Source: JANQSS01 sp965249735 (GTDB taxonomy: Bacteria; Bacteroidota; Bacteroidia; Chitinophagales; Saprospiraceae). From it: a stretch of DNA of 64,000 nt. Both the position numbers and the translations under genes were made by a program. Below the pieces are notes generated by a model, which ran no database searches, was not told the DNA's origin, and saw nothing but the letters and a program-made list of their open reading frames with translations. Positions within the stretch are counted from its first letter, which is position 1; each line of letters begins with the position of its first letter. The stretch lies in the NCBI GenBank assembly GCA_965249735.1, contig CBDFMS010000023.1, positions 372,001 to 436,000 of the forward strand. Direction: 5' to 3'. This document shows positions 17,597-25,465 of the stretch, one piece after another.

Positions 17597-17956
17597 ATGA
17601 TCAATTTAAAAGAAAAATTCAACGATATCAATCAATATTTTTCTCCTAAAGTCATCGGGGAAGTGAATGATGTCTACATAAAATTAGCGCTAATTAAAGG
17701 GGATAAAGTTCCATGGCATAATCATAAAAATGAAGATGAATTATTTTTAATTATCGAAGGAAGTCTCTTATTTGAAGTTGAAGGACAAGAAAATTTTAGA
17801 ATGGAGGAAGGAGATTTATTTATCGTTAAACGAGGCGTTAACCATCGCGTTTCATCCTCAGATGAATGCAAAATCATGTTGATTGAAAATAAAACAACAG
17901 CACATACCGGAGAGGTTATAACGGATATTACCAAATCGATAGACGAACAAGTTTAG
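17597..17956 (+). CDS. Small cupin-domain protein
   Basis: A 119-residue single cupin. Motif 1 is WHNHKNEDELFLIIEG (about residues 39-54; metal ligands His, His, Glu). Motif 2 is GDLFIVKRGVNHRV, with the final ligand His. It therefore probably binds one metal ion, but the reaction is unknown. I start at the ATG at 17597 because upstream codons overlap the preceding peptidase gene and lack family likeness. It is cytoplasmic, possibly co-transcribed with the M23 gene. Confidence 0.82.
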   Translation: MINLKEKFNDINQYFSPKVIGEVNDVYIKLALIKGDKVPWHNHKNEDELFLIIEGSLLFEVEGQENFRMEEGDLFIVKRGVNHRVSSSDECKIMLIENKTTAHTGEVITDITKSIDEQV

Positions 17957-18052
17957 TCACAACAATTCAAGTACACACATTATGAAAGTATTTCGGACTA
18001 ATTTCAATCGATTCTTACGCTATTGAACCCTCGATGTCCTAATCACAATCCC

Positions 18053-19210
18053 ATGAAAACGCGAATCCATTTTTTAGACAACTTGAGGAGCTTTCTAATC
18101 TTTATGGTTGTTTTGTATCATGCCAGTATCGTATTTCAACCCGGCTTTGAAAACGACTGGATTGTCAGTGACAACATCAAAAGCAATTTCATCGGTTTGA
18201 TTGGTTTGTACGGGGATACCTTCGCCATGTTTCTTCTGTTTTTTATTTCAGGGTTTTTCATGCCCAATTCAATCTATAACAAATCGATCAGTGTCATCAT
18301 ACTAACCAAGTTCAAACGCATTATGATCCCCTGGTTAGTGGCTGTTTTAACTTTGATTCCTGCATACAAAGCCATCTTCCTGTATTCCAGAGGTCTCCCT
18401 CAGGAAGAATGGTTCTCATATTTTCATATTTTCAAAAGAGCAGGTGCTGACCCGGAATTCTTCGCCAATGATCCCACACAACACTGGCTTTGGTTTCTCC
18501 CTGCTTTGTTCCTGTTCCAGGTTCTGTATTCTATTCTAGCCAGGACCCGCCTACTATCGATCAATATTACTTTAAAGAAAGCGATCCTCATTACATTTTT
18601 TGTGGCTTTAATCTACAGTATGATCATTTCTTCTCTTGATATGCGAGGCTGGACGTACACTGCATTGTTGGATTTTCAAAGAGAACGTCTCTTGATCTAT
18701 TTCATGGTGTTCCTATTGGGTTCATTGAGTTTTAAGCTCAAGGTTTTTGATTATGATAAGCGAAATAAAAAATATTTAATTATTTCCAATGTTGTGCTTA
18801 CGCTGGCCATTACCCTCTTCACGATCGTGGCCCTTAACTTATTTTTAAATTTAGTTTACCCTGATCGACATCACTTTTTCGTTTCGAAGCATGTAGATGT
18901 GACGACATATTATATTTCACTCCTTCTGTGTATGTTCAGCTTCATGTATGTGCTTCTTGATTTATTTAAATTCAACATCAACAAAAACAACAAATTTTGG
19001 GATCTCTTAAATCGTAATTCTTATCTCATATACATAATCCATATGATTGTATTAGGCGGCTTTGCTCTTCCCCTATCCAATCTGTCATACCCCGTTTTTA
19101 TTAAATTTCCAATACTTGGGGTTATGACTTTTATTGGTTCTACATTTATCGCACAAGGGTTAAGTTTTTTAATTCAAAAACTTAGCTATAAAGACGTCAA
19201 TCAGGGATAA
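18053..19210 (+). CDS. Acyltransferase 3 family membrane protein
   Basis: A 385-residue polytopic membrane protein with about ten hydrophobic segments. The N-terminal RIHFLDNLRSFLIFMVVLYHAS (about 3-24) carries the conserved R-x(n)-H of the acyltransferase 3 family, and FLLFFISGFFMP, WFLPALFLFQ (about 142) and IYIIHMIVLGG (about 328) are further marks. It resembles OpgC/YfiQ-like proteins that move acyl groups onto extracytoplasmic glycans. The substrate is unknown. I use the ATG at 18053; the frame is also open from a TTG 30 bases upstream. No glycan biosynthesis genes surround it. Confidence 0.85.
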   Translation: MKTRIHFLDNLRSFLIFMVVLYHASIVFQPGFENDWIVSDNIKSNFIGLIGLYGDTFAMFLLFFISGFFMPNSIYNKSISVIILTKFKRIMIPWLVAVLTLIPAYKAIFLYSRGLPQEEWFSYFHIFKRAGADPEFFANDPTQHWLWFLPALFLFQVLYSILARTRLLSINITLKKAILITFFVALIYSMIISSLDMRGWTYTALLDFQRERLLIYFMVFLLGSLSFKLKVFDYDKRNKKYLIISNVVLTLAITLFTIVALNLFLNLVYPDRHHFFVSKHVDVTTYYISLLLCMFSFMYVLLDLFKFNINKNNKFWDLLNRNSYLIYIIHMIVLGGFALPLSNLSYPVFIKFPILGVMTFIGSTFIAQGLSFLIQKLSYKDVNQG

Positions 19211-19268
19211 AGCGCTCCAAGTGATTGGAGGAGTTGTGTATATTTAGAAAAATGACATAGAAATCCTC

Positions 19269-20210
19269 ATGCCAAATAAAATGAGAACGGTAATAATAGG
19301 AGGCACCGGACATGTTGGAACATATCTGGTGCCAAAACTGGTGCGAGCCGGACATGAAGTCATTAGTGTTAGCCGTCAAAAGCACCCACCCTATCACACG
19401 GCACCCGAATGGAAGTCAGTCGAGCAAGTCTGCATCGATCGTAATACAGCTGAACTGGCAAACGATTTTGGAAGGCAAATACGAGATTTAAAGCCTGACA
19501 TCGTCATTGACATGATATGTTTTACGTTGGACAGCGCAAGAGAATTGGTCGAAGCTCTTCAAGGACGAATAATGCAATTTTTGCATTGTGGCACCATTTG
19601 GGTTCATGGTCACAGCGAATGTGTGCCAACCACCGAAACTCAGGAACGCCATCCGATAGGAGACTATGGAATAAAAAAGGCAGCCATAGAGTCATATCTC
19701 CATTCAGTGTCACGACAAAGTAACTTCCCGGCCACCATTTTACACCCCGGTCATATTGTAGGTCCAGGATGGCTACCCATCAACCCTGCCGGGAATCTCG
19801 ATGCTGATGTGTTTAAACATCTGGCGGAAGGCAAGCAAGTTGTATTACCCAATAACGGCATGGAAACGCTCCATCATGTACATGCTGAGGATGTCGCACA
19901 AGCCTTCATTCAGACAATCCGACATCGGGATCAAGCCATCGGAGAGAGTTTCCATGTCGTATCAGAACAAGCGTTGACCCTTCGCGGATATGCTATGGCT
20001 ATGGCTGTACATTACAATCAAAAAGCCAATCTCAAATTTCTGCCCTGGGAAGAATGGAAAAATACCGTAAGCGAACAAGATGCCGCTCTAACATGGGATC
20101 ACATCATCCACAGCCCTAACTGCAGTATAAACAAGGCTAAACAACGGATTTATTACCGACCTCACTACAGTTCCTTGCAGGCCATACAAGAATCAGTCGA
20201 TGGATCATAA
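19269..20210 (+). CDS. NAD-dependent epimerase/dehydratase-like protein
   Basis: A 313-residue Rossmann-fold protein of the extended SDR type. The nucleotide-binding loop GGTGHVGTYL lies at residues 11-20, preceded by a beta strand (RTVIIGG). The active-site Tyr/Lys pair is probably YGIKKAAIES near 137-146 (YxxxK). Later segments (ILHPGHIVGPG, HHVHAEDVAQAFIQ) match the family. Sugar-nucleotide or related carbonyl substrates are typical, but the precise one is not deducible. It is monocistronic by spacing. Confidence 0.82.
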   Translation: MPNKMRTVIIGGTGHVGTYLVPKLVRAGHEVISVSRQKHPPYHTAPEWKSVEQVCIDRNTAELANDFGRQIRDLKPDIVIDMICFTLDSARELVEALQGRIMQFLHCGTIWVHGHSECVPTTETQERHPIGDYGIKKAAIESYLHSVSRQSNFPATILHPGHIVGPGWLPINPAGNLDADVFKHLAEGKQVVLPNNGMETLHHVHAEDVAQAFIQTIRHRDQAIGESFHVVSEQALTLRGYAMAMAVHYNQKANLKFLPWEEWKNTVSEQDAALTWDHIIHSPNCSINKAKQRIYYRPHYSSLQAIQESVDGS

Positions 20211-20434
20211 AAACGAATGACCGGCAAATTCAATTCAATCATCAAATGATGTCTGATCTTTAAGCTTAATCAATAGACGTAATGACATTTTCACATTCAT
20301 CCTGGTAAGAGTCGCCCTTTTATTGTGTGTCATTTCCCTCACGTCTTCTGCATTCAACATGGACAAAAGTCAGTACTTTGGCTTGTACAGCTCATTTACA
20401 AGTCGTTAAACCTGAAACATTTGATAAATAAGCT

Positions 20435-20442
20435 TATCTTTG
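20435..20442 (+). promoter_or_regulatory. Bacteroidota-type -7 box (TATCTTTG) of the cold-shock gene
   Basis: The box TATCTTTG is an exact match to the TAnnTTTG consensus of the Bacteroidota primary sigma factor. It lies 29 bases before the start codon, implying a 5' leader of about 20-25 bases. No clear -33 TTG at the preferred spacing was found. Confidence 0.6.
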
Positions 20443-20471
20443 CGTTTTATTTTAACTTTTAACTTTTTATA

Positions 20472-20663
20472 ATGAGTCAAGGAACTGTAAAATTTTTCAA
20501 CAACGCAAAAGGATTCGGATTCATCACTCCAGATGATGGGAGCAAAGATGTATTCGTACATAAAAATGATATCACTGAACCAATCTCCGAAGGAGATAAG
20601 GTATCGTATGATGTCGAAGAAAGCCCAAAAGGCTTGAATGCTGTTGGTGTCAAAGTAGTTTAA
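20472..20663 (+). CDS. Cold-shock domain protein (CspA family)
   Basis: A 63-residue single cold-shock domain of normal length. RNP1 is KGFGFITP (about residues 13-20) and RNP2 is VFVH (about 28-31), with the family opening GTVKFFNNAKGFGFI. It is a cytoplasmic single-stranded RNA/DNA-binding chaperone. It has its own strong -7 box and a terminator 28 bases after the stop. A 34-codon basic gene lies beyond that terminator. Confidence 0.95.
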   Translation: MSQGTVKFFNNAKGFGFITPDDGSKDVFVHKNDITEPISEGDKVSYDVEESPKGLNAVGVKVV

Positions 20664-20690
20664 ACATCATACTTTAATTAAAATTAAATC

Positions 20691-20717
20691 AGCCTGTCAT
20701 TCATGATGGGCTTTTTT
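20691..20717 (+). terminator. Rho-independent terminator after the cold-shock gene
   Basis: AGCC-T-GTCAT pairs with ATGAT-GGGCT around a TC loop, followed by six Ts (20712-20717). Confidence 0.75.
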
Positions 20718-20819
20718 ATTGAAGCAAAGCACAATTCATTACGAATGTGCCAACACATGATCAAAGCATCGATTGCTGAATTAGTCAAATCTATTAATCA
20801 CTAAGTAAACTAACATATC

Positions 20820-20924
20820 ATGAGTAAAGGAAAAGACGCAAGAAAAAACACAAAAAAAGAACCGACGAAGACGGCCAAAGAGAAAAGAGCCGAAAAGCGC
20901 TTGAAGAAAGCAAGAAAAGAATAG
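20820..20924 (+). CDS. 34-residue Lys/Arg-rich protein (SKGKDA type)
   Basis: An ATG frame of 34 codons opening MSKGKDARKNTKKEPTKT and ending in ...RLKKARKE. More than a third of the residues are Lys or Arg. From memory, very similar tiny basic proteins beginning SKGKDA are found across Bacteroidota; I could not check this here. The composition suggests nucleic-acid or ribosome binding (inference). It lies 156 bases after the cold-shock gene, beyond that gene's terminator. Confidence 0.65.
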   Translation: MSKGKDARKNTKKEPTKTAKEKRAEKRLKKARKE

Positions 20925-20933
20925 CGGATTAAA

Positions 20934-21019
20934 GGAGCTTTTACACAATTAAATGGTTTTAGAGCTAAAGCTCCCTGGTATTAAAATGGATAGAATGAAT
21001 GTAGTGCCGAATACGGCAC
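20934..21019. repeat. Two consecutive stem-loops downstream of the small basic gene
   Basis: GGAGCTTT (20934-20941) pairs with AAAGCTCC (20967-20974), and GTGCCG (21004-21009) pairs with CGGCAC (21014-21019). Neither is followed by a T-tract, so they may be 3' UTR or small-RNA structure rather than terminators. Confidence 0.45.
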
Positions 21020-21093
21020 GGCTATAATTCTAGTTTACAAACCTGCAATCAACCAAAGTTGAATTGAATAATTAATCTGGTTGTAGACCAAAG

Positions 21094-21131
21094 AAAAACG
21101 GCAAGCTACTCGAGTAGCTTGCCGTTTTTTT
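21094..21131. terminator. Strong bidirectional terminator, perfect 36-base palindrome
   Basis: Bases 21094-21111 and 21112-21129 are exact reverse complements (A5 CGGCAAGCTACTC centred on TC|GA), with extra Ts after. It sits between the plus-strand cold-shock region and the convergent minus-strand gene at 21159 and can terminate both. Confidence 0.88.
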
Positions 21132-21158
21132 GTAGCAAATAATCTTTCTAATTATTTG

Positions 21159-21596
21159 TTAATCTCTTGCTCTTCTTTCTCCTGTTTCTTCAATAGGATT
21201 TCCTTTTTCGTCCGTGACTAACGAAATCTCTATACCCTCTTCAGTTTCCATACAGCCGGCATATTGCATAGTTTCCATTCCAACATTGCCTTTACGCATT
21301 TCTTTTTCAAGATCTTCACATTTGTCCCATTTCGTTGTGGTAGCAGTATAACAGCTTCCATCTTCGCGCGTTTCTTTACAAGCTCTTACATCTTCAGCTT
21401 TCACCGCATCAAAATCCGCCAATTGTTTCGCAGATAATCCACTTTCACCTTTGAACGTTTCATAAGCCTGAGTTGCAAATTCACCAGGAGTTTCTTCCTT
21501 GTCCACTGTTGACTTTGCTGATCCATCTGTTTCAATCTGAGCGAACGTTGCTGTCGATGCTACGAAGAACATCAAAATAAATAGTTTGAATTTCAT
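21159..21596 (-). CDS. Small secreted protein of unknown function
   Basis: A 145-residue protein with a signal peptide (FILMFFVASTATFAQ, cleavage near residue 19-20). The mature part is highly charged and contains four Cys (ACKE, GSCY, KCED, AGCM) that could form two disulfides. There is no recognisable domain. It ends in an acidic/basic tail (ETGERRARD). It lies convergent to the cold-shock region, sharing the strong palindromic terminator, and is preceded by an 800-base region without recognised genes. Periplasmic or secreted location is inferred from the leader. Confidence 0.65.
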   Translation of the reverse strand: MKFKLFILMFFVASTATFAQIETDGSAKSTVDKEETPGEFATQAYETFKGESGLSAKQLADFDAVKAEDVRACKETREDGSCYTATTTKWDKCEDLEKEMRKGNVGMETMQYAGCMETEEGIEISLVTDEKGNPIEETGERRARD

Positions 21597-22412
21597 AATA
21601 AAGTAATTAACGTGTTATACCTACTCCTGTTTAAAGTCTCTTTTCGGTAAATTCCGACTATTTATATGATAATATATTATTTCAAACTCATCTGCCAAAG
21701 TAGTTCATATTCGATGCAAATTGACATCAATATGTTCTACAATATTCAATGAGAACATTCCAATATAGTGAAAATAGTATAAATAGAAGTCGGGGCAAAG
21801 GGTATAAAATTCTATCTTCTAGTTCAGGTTTTGAATTCTTTACCTTGAATAGAATGATATAATAAAGGTAATCAACTCCGATCGAAATTGCAACAGCCTA
21901 CCTTCAAAAGCCGCAAAAAAGGCCTTGATTTGGCCGACTTTAAATTCTCGTTAACAGTAATTACTAACGAAGTGTTATGTGAATAAAGGGTTTCAGGCAT
22001 TTCTTAACACTAAGCCCGGCCTCATTGACGACGTATATGACTCATTTATGACTAGCGCCCTTTCAAAACGTCATATCTGTGAAAGATGAGCGACTCATTT
22101 TGGAAAAACTATAGGCTTTGGAATTGATCGTACATTCCACAACCTGGCTGCTTCTCAATCTAATCCTTAGAATTAATTCGAATAAAAAAACAATTAATTG
22201 GAGTATTCAGTAAGAATGTATACAATATCGACTATTTCATAGTAAAAATGAATAAACAAATAGATTTTGTAAAGCACTACCTGGATTCTCAGCATGAAAG
22301 CTCTTCTCCCAATAATATTGATTCAACTAATTTCAATAGCTTCGATGGGATTGACTCCTACAGTTATCATCATATAATTGACTTCAATTAAAATAGTTTA
22401 GTAGCCTCTAGT
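21597..22412. other. Long intergenic region; one doubtful small frame
   Basis: About 800 AT-rich bases. The only item of note is a 47-codon ATG frame at 22248-22391 (MNKQIDFVKHYLDSQHESSS...) ending 21 bases before the GNAT gene. Its Asn/Ser/His-rich composition is not diagnostic, so I do not call it a gene. Nothing else recognisable was found, including RNA genes. Confidence 0.4.
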
Positions 22413-22892
22413 ATGATATCACTTGAAAGAACCGACGCCACGGACTCGCAATTCATTGAACTTGTCGTGCACCTCGATAAGGAACTGGCTATACGAGATG
22501 GGGACGACCACGCATTCTATAGTCAGTTCAATACAGTCGATCAAATCAACCATGTGATCCTCGTCTTCCATGATGGCGCAGCAGTGGCTTGTGGTGCGAT
22601 CAAAGCATATGATTCAAACACGATGGAAATAAAGCGCATGTACACCAACCCTCAACACAGAGGCCTGGGCATGGCAACCCGAATCTTAAAAGAACTTGAA
22701 AAATGGGCATCCGAGCTTATGTATATAAAATGTATCCTTGAAACCGGCATACATCAACCTGAAGCTATCGCACTGTACAAAAAGTCCGGGTACAAGATCA
22801 TTCCCAATTATGGCCAGTATAAAAAAGTAGTCACAAGCCTTTGTTTTGAAAAAGAACTCATTCCAATCACTCGGGTAAATCATAACAGATGA
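22413..22892 (+). CDS. GNAT N-acetyltransferase
   Basis: A 159-residue GNAT protein. The acetyl-CoA loop is MYTNPQHRGLGMATRILKELE (about residues 76-96; R-G-L-G-M-A), preceded by the beta-4 strand ACGAIKAYDSNTMEIKRMY. The C-terminal part has the usual IALYKKSGYKIIPNYG. It resembles the small PA4866/YjdJ-like acetyltransferases; the acceptor is unknown. Another GNAT gene of a different subtype lies 175 bases downstream. Confidence 0.85.
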   Translation: MISLERTDATDSQFIELVVHLDKELAIRDGDDHAFYSQFNTVDQINHVILVFHDGAAVACGAIKAYDSNTMEIKRMYTNPQHRGLGMATRILKELEKWASELMYIKCILETGIHQPEAIALYKKSGYKIIPNYGQYKKVVTSLCFEKELIPITRVNHNR

Positions 22893-23066
22893 CAAGTTCG
22901 GGCATTGTACCCGAATCCCTCATAATCCCAGATCTGTCTGTTCAATCTACTCATCCCCATTTCAAGTGAATTTAGTCTGTTATGACACGCCTCTATACCA
23001 TGACCAAAGTCAGGAATGCCTACATTTGAAAGGTCTGAGAACGTATAATTAAATCAAAACAAAAAG

Positions 23067-23624
23067 TTGGAGACTTTATATATTAAAACTGAACGACTAG
23101 AAATTCGGACATTAAAATCGTTCGATCTCTCCGATTTTCATGCCTACCGATCAAATCCACAAGTTGTCAAATATCAAGGATTCGATGTCATGAATCTAGA
23201 ACAAGCTGATGAATTCATACAAGGACAGATCGACAAACAATTCGGGAAAGCAGAGGAATGGGTACAATATGGCATCGAACTGAAGCAAACAGGAAAACTC
23301 ATTGGTGATTGTGCAATTAAATTGCAGCATGACGTTCGAATTGCAGAAGTAGGAATCACCATTTCTCACCACCAACAACAAAAAGGGTATGCCAAAGAAG
23401 TATTCGTAGGAATTATTAATTACCTATTCTATACACGAGGCGTACTCAGAATTGTCGAAATCGTAGATGTGGAGAATATTCCATCCATCAATTTATTAAA
23501 AAGCACAGGATTTCGACAAGAAGGTCATTTTATCGAAAACATATTTTTTAAAGGAAAATGGGGAAGTGAATTTCAATATGCCTTACTCAAACGAGAATGG
23601 GATGAGCAGACAAATCAAAAATAG
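23067..23624 (+). CDS. GNAT N-acetyltransferase (RimJ/RimL subtype)
   Basis: A 185-residue protein starting at TTG (23067). The N-terminal YIKTERLEIRTLKSFDLSDF is the standard RimJ/L opening, which supports this start; no ATG is positioned to give it. The acetyl-CoA site is around AEVGITISHHQQQKGYAKEVF (about 94-114), with QQKGYA as the Q/R-x-x-G-x-A loop. The C-terminal PSINLLKSTGFRQEGHF matches. It probably acetylates a protein N-terminus or a small amine. Monocistronic or loosely linked to the preceding GNAT. Confidence 0.84.
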   Translation: METLYIKTERLEIRTLKSFDLSDFHAYRSNPQVVKYQGFDVMNLEQADEFIQGQIDKQFGKAEEWVQYGIELKQTGKLIGDCAIKLQHDVRIAEVGITISHHQQQKGYAKEVFVGIINYLFYTRGVLRIVEIVDVENIPSINLLKSTGFRQEGHFIENIFFKGKWGSEFQYALLKREWDEQTNQK

Positions 23625-23723
23625 GCCACACTTAAAGCAAATAATTCGCATTGCCATAATGATACAATAACCAGATTCGTTCGCGTGGATTTAAGTTCTT
23701 CGAAAAACAATTAACTTTAATCA

Positions 23724-25337
23724 ATGTGTACAACTCCACATTATCGATTGTTCATTAAATTAATTCCTTGCCTTTTTGCATTTGGGTTTTGGAGTTTTGC
23801 CCCTATGGGTTCTATACCAGAATTCACAAATGCTGCTGAGATCTGTGATAATGGGATTGATGATAACAACGATGGACTCATAGACTTGAATGACCCCGAA
23901 TGTGATTGCGAAGTTATCGAGCCGGTCTCCCTCATACCAAATCCCTCCTTTGAAGACATGGATTGTTGTCCGGATAATCGAAGCCAATTGGACTGCGCTT
24001 CGGTTTGGATTCAAGCCTCAGAACCGACCACGGATTATATACATACCTGTGATTGGCTTGGTTGGCCTAATTTTCCACCGCCCTTCCCGTTTCCGGATGG
24101 CGAAGGAATCATGGGATTTCGCGATGGACGTGTTCGTCAAAATAATGAGGCCGATGTAAATTGGAAAGAATACGCCGGTGCTTGCTTGCTAAGTCCACTT
24201 GTCGCAGATAGTTCCTATAGATTCGATTTTGATGTAGGATTTGTCAGCTCATTAAGATCCCCTCCGATTAACATTACTTTTTTTGGAACCACTGACTGTG
24301 ATAATCTTCCGTTTGGTATAGGAAATGAAGGATTCGGTTGCCCTACAAATGGACCTAGTTGGGTCCGTTTGGGATCAACATCTGTTTCCGGTGAATCCGG
24401 AAACAAGTGGGTCAACACATCAATTGAAGTAACTCCGACAGAAGACATCACGGCAATTGCCATTGGCCCTGATTGTCCACCTGTTTTCAGTCCTGTCAGC
24501 ATATATTACTTCTTTGATAATCTACTCCTGGCTGATTTTAAATCGTTTGAATTGAAGATCGCCGAAGTATCGCATCCTTGTCAGTCGAACTTCTCATTAA
24601 AAATTCCAAATAACCCGGATTTCACTTATCAGTGGTACATAAATGGTGTAGCATTAGTCGGAGAGACATTCAATTATCTGACAAAAACTTTTGGCGAAGG
24701 AGATTATCAGGTAAGAATAGATGATGGGACTTCATGTCGTGTTTCTGTCTCCTACGAGCATAAACTGCCTTTTCTTTCCACGACCGCAAATAGGACAATA
24801 TGTATAAACGAATATTTTCTTTTCGGGGATATGCTGTTGAATACTCCGGGATTTTATACCGACACATTCAAATCGATAAATAACTGCGACAGTATTGTAT
24901 CATTAAATCTAAGTGTTCTGGGAGAAATAGCTGATACCGTTAATGTGAAAATATTTGAAGGCGAATCTTATATATTGAATAATAAAGAATTCAAAACTGA
25001 AGGTGACCATTTGCTTACTTTAGTTTCCCACCAGGCATGTGATAGTCTCGTACTCCTTCATTTGGAGTATTTCCACATTTATTTTCCAAATGTCTTTTCA
25101 CCAAATAATGATGGCATTAATGACGTATTTAAAGTATATGCTGAGGAAGGCACTATAGAACAGGGTAACCTGACCATATTTGATAGATGGGGAAGCGAAG
25201 TCTTTTCCGGAATTGAATGGGATGGTCAAAGTGAAGACACCTTTGTCGGACCAGGGGTATTTGTATATCTGGCTAAACTCAAAATGAATGACGGCATTGA
25301 ACGACAATTTTCCGGATCAGTCACAGTGGCAAAATAA
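23724..25337 (+). CDS. Type IX secretion cargo with CHU_C C-terminal domain
   Basis: A 537-residue exported protein. A hydrophobic leader is followed by EICDNGIDDNNDGLIDLNDPEC, an Asp-rich calcium-binding-like segment often seen at the start of Bacteroidota surface proteins. The middle (about 60-270) is beta-rich with many Cys, Gly and Pro. The region 270-450 contains repeats around 'C.N.fsLkiP...YQWyING' and 'C.syL.L.v' of Ig/PKD-like type. The last 85 residues, from FPNVFSPNNDGINDVFKVY through IFDRWGSEVFSGIEWDG to the end, are the CHU_C/gliding-motility C-terminal domain, a type B sorting signal for T9SS. The protein is therefore predicted to be translocated across the outer membrane and secreted or surface bound. 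Function beyond that is unknown. Confidence 0.88.
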   Translation: MCTTPHYRLFIKLIPCLFAFGFWSFAPMGSIPEFTNAAEICDNGIDDNNDGLIDLNDPECDCEVIEPVSLIPNPSFEDMDCCPDNRSQLDCASVWIQASEPTTDYIHTCDWLGWPNFPPPFPFPDGEGIMGFRDGRVRQNNEADVNWKEYAGACLLSPLVADSSYRFDFDVGFVSSLRSPPINITFFGTTDCDNLPFGIGNEGFGCPTNGPSWVRLGSTSVSGESGNKWVNTSIEVTPTEDITAIAIGPDCPPVFSPVSIYYFFDNLLLADFKSFELKIAEVSHPCQSNFSLKIPNNPDFTYQWYINGVALVGETFNYLTKTFGEGDYQVRIDDGTSCRVSVSYEHKLPFLSTTANRTICINEYFLFGDMLLNTPGFYTDTFKSINNCDSIVSLNLSVLGEIADTVNVKIFEGESYILNNKEFKTEGDHLLTLVSHQACDSLVLLHLEYFHIYFPNVFSPNNDGINDVFKVYAEEGTIEQGNLTIFDRWGSEVFSGIEWDGQSEDTFVGPGVFVYLAKLKMNDGIERQFSGSVTVAK

Positions 25338-25339
25338 TA

Positions 25340-25375
25340 AATACTAAAATCACATCTAATTTTATTCTTAGTATT
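25340..25375. terminator. Weak inverted repeat between convergent genes
   Basis: AATACTAA (25340-25347) pairs with TTAGTATT (25368-25375) with T-rich and A-rich flanks. An AT-only stem between two convergent genes; possible bidirectional terminator. Confidence 0.4.
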
Positions 25376-25465
25376 AATCAATTAAAGAATCGCCGAGTAT
25401 ACTGAAAACCCAAATGCTGCGATAACCAATATCCTCTTTCGACAAAATAAAAGAATCTACATCAT

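Noticed and set aside
22248..22391. A 47-codon frame upstream of a GNAT gene
   Set aside because: The composition (Asn, Ser, His-rich) and lack of any motif or conservation evidence do not support a gene. Kept only as a note in the intergenic entry.
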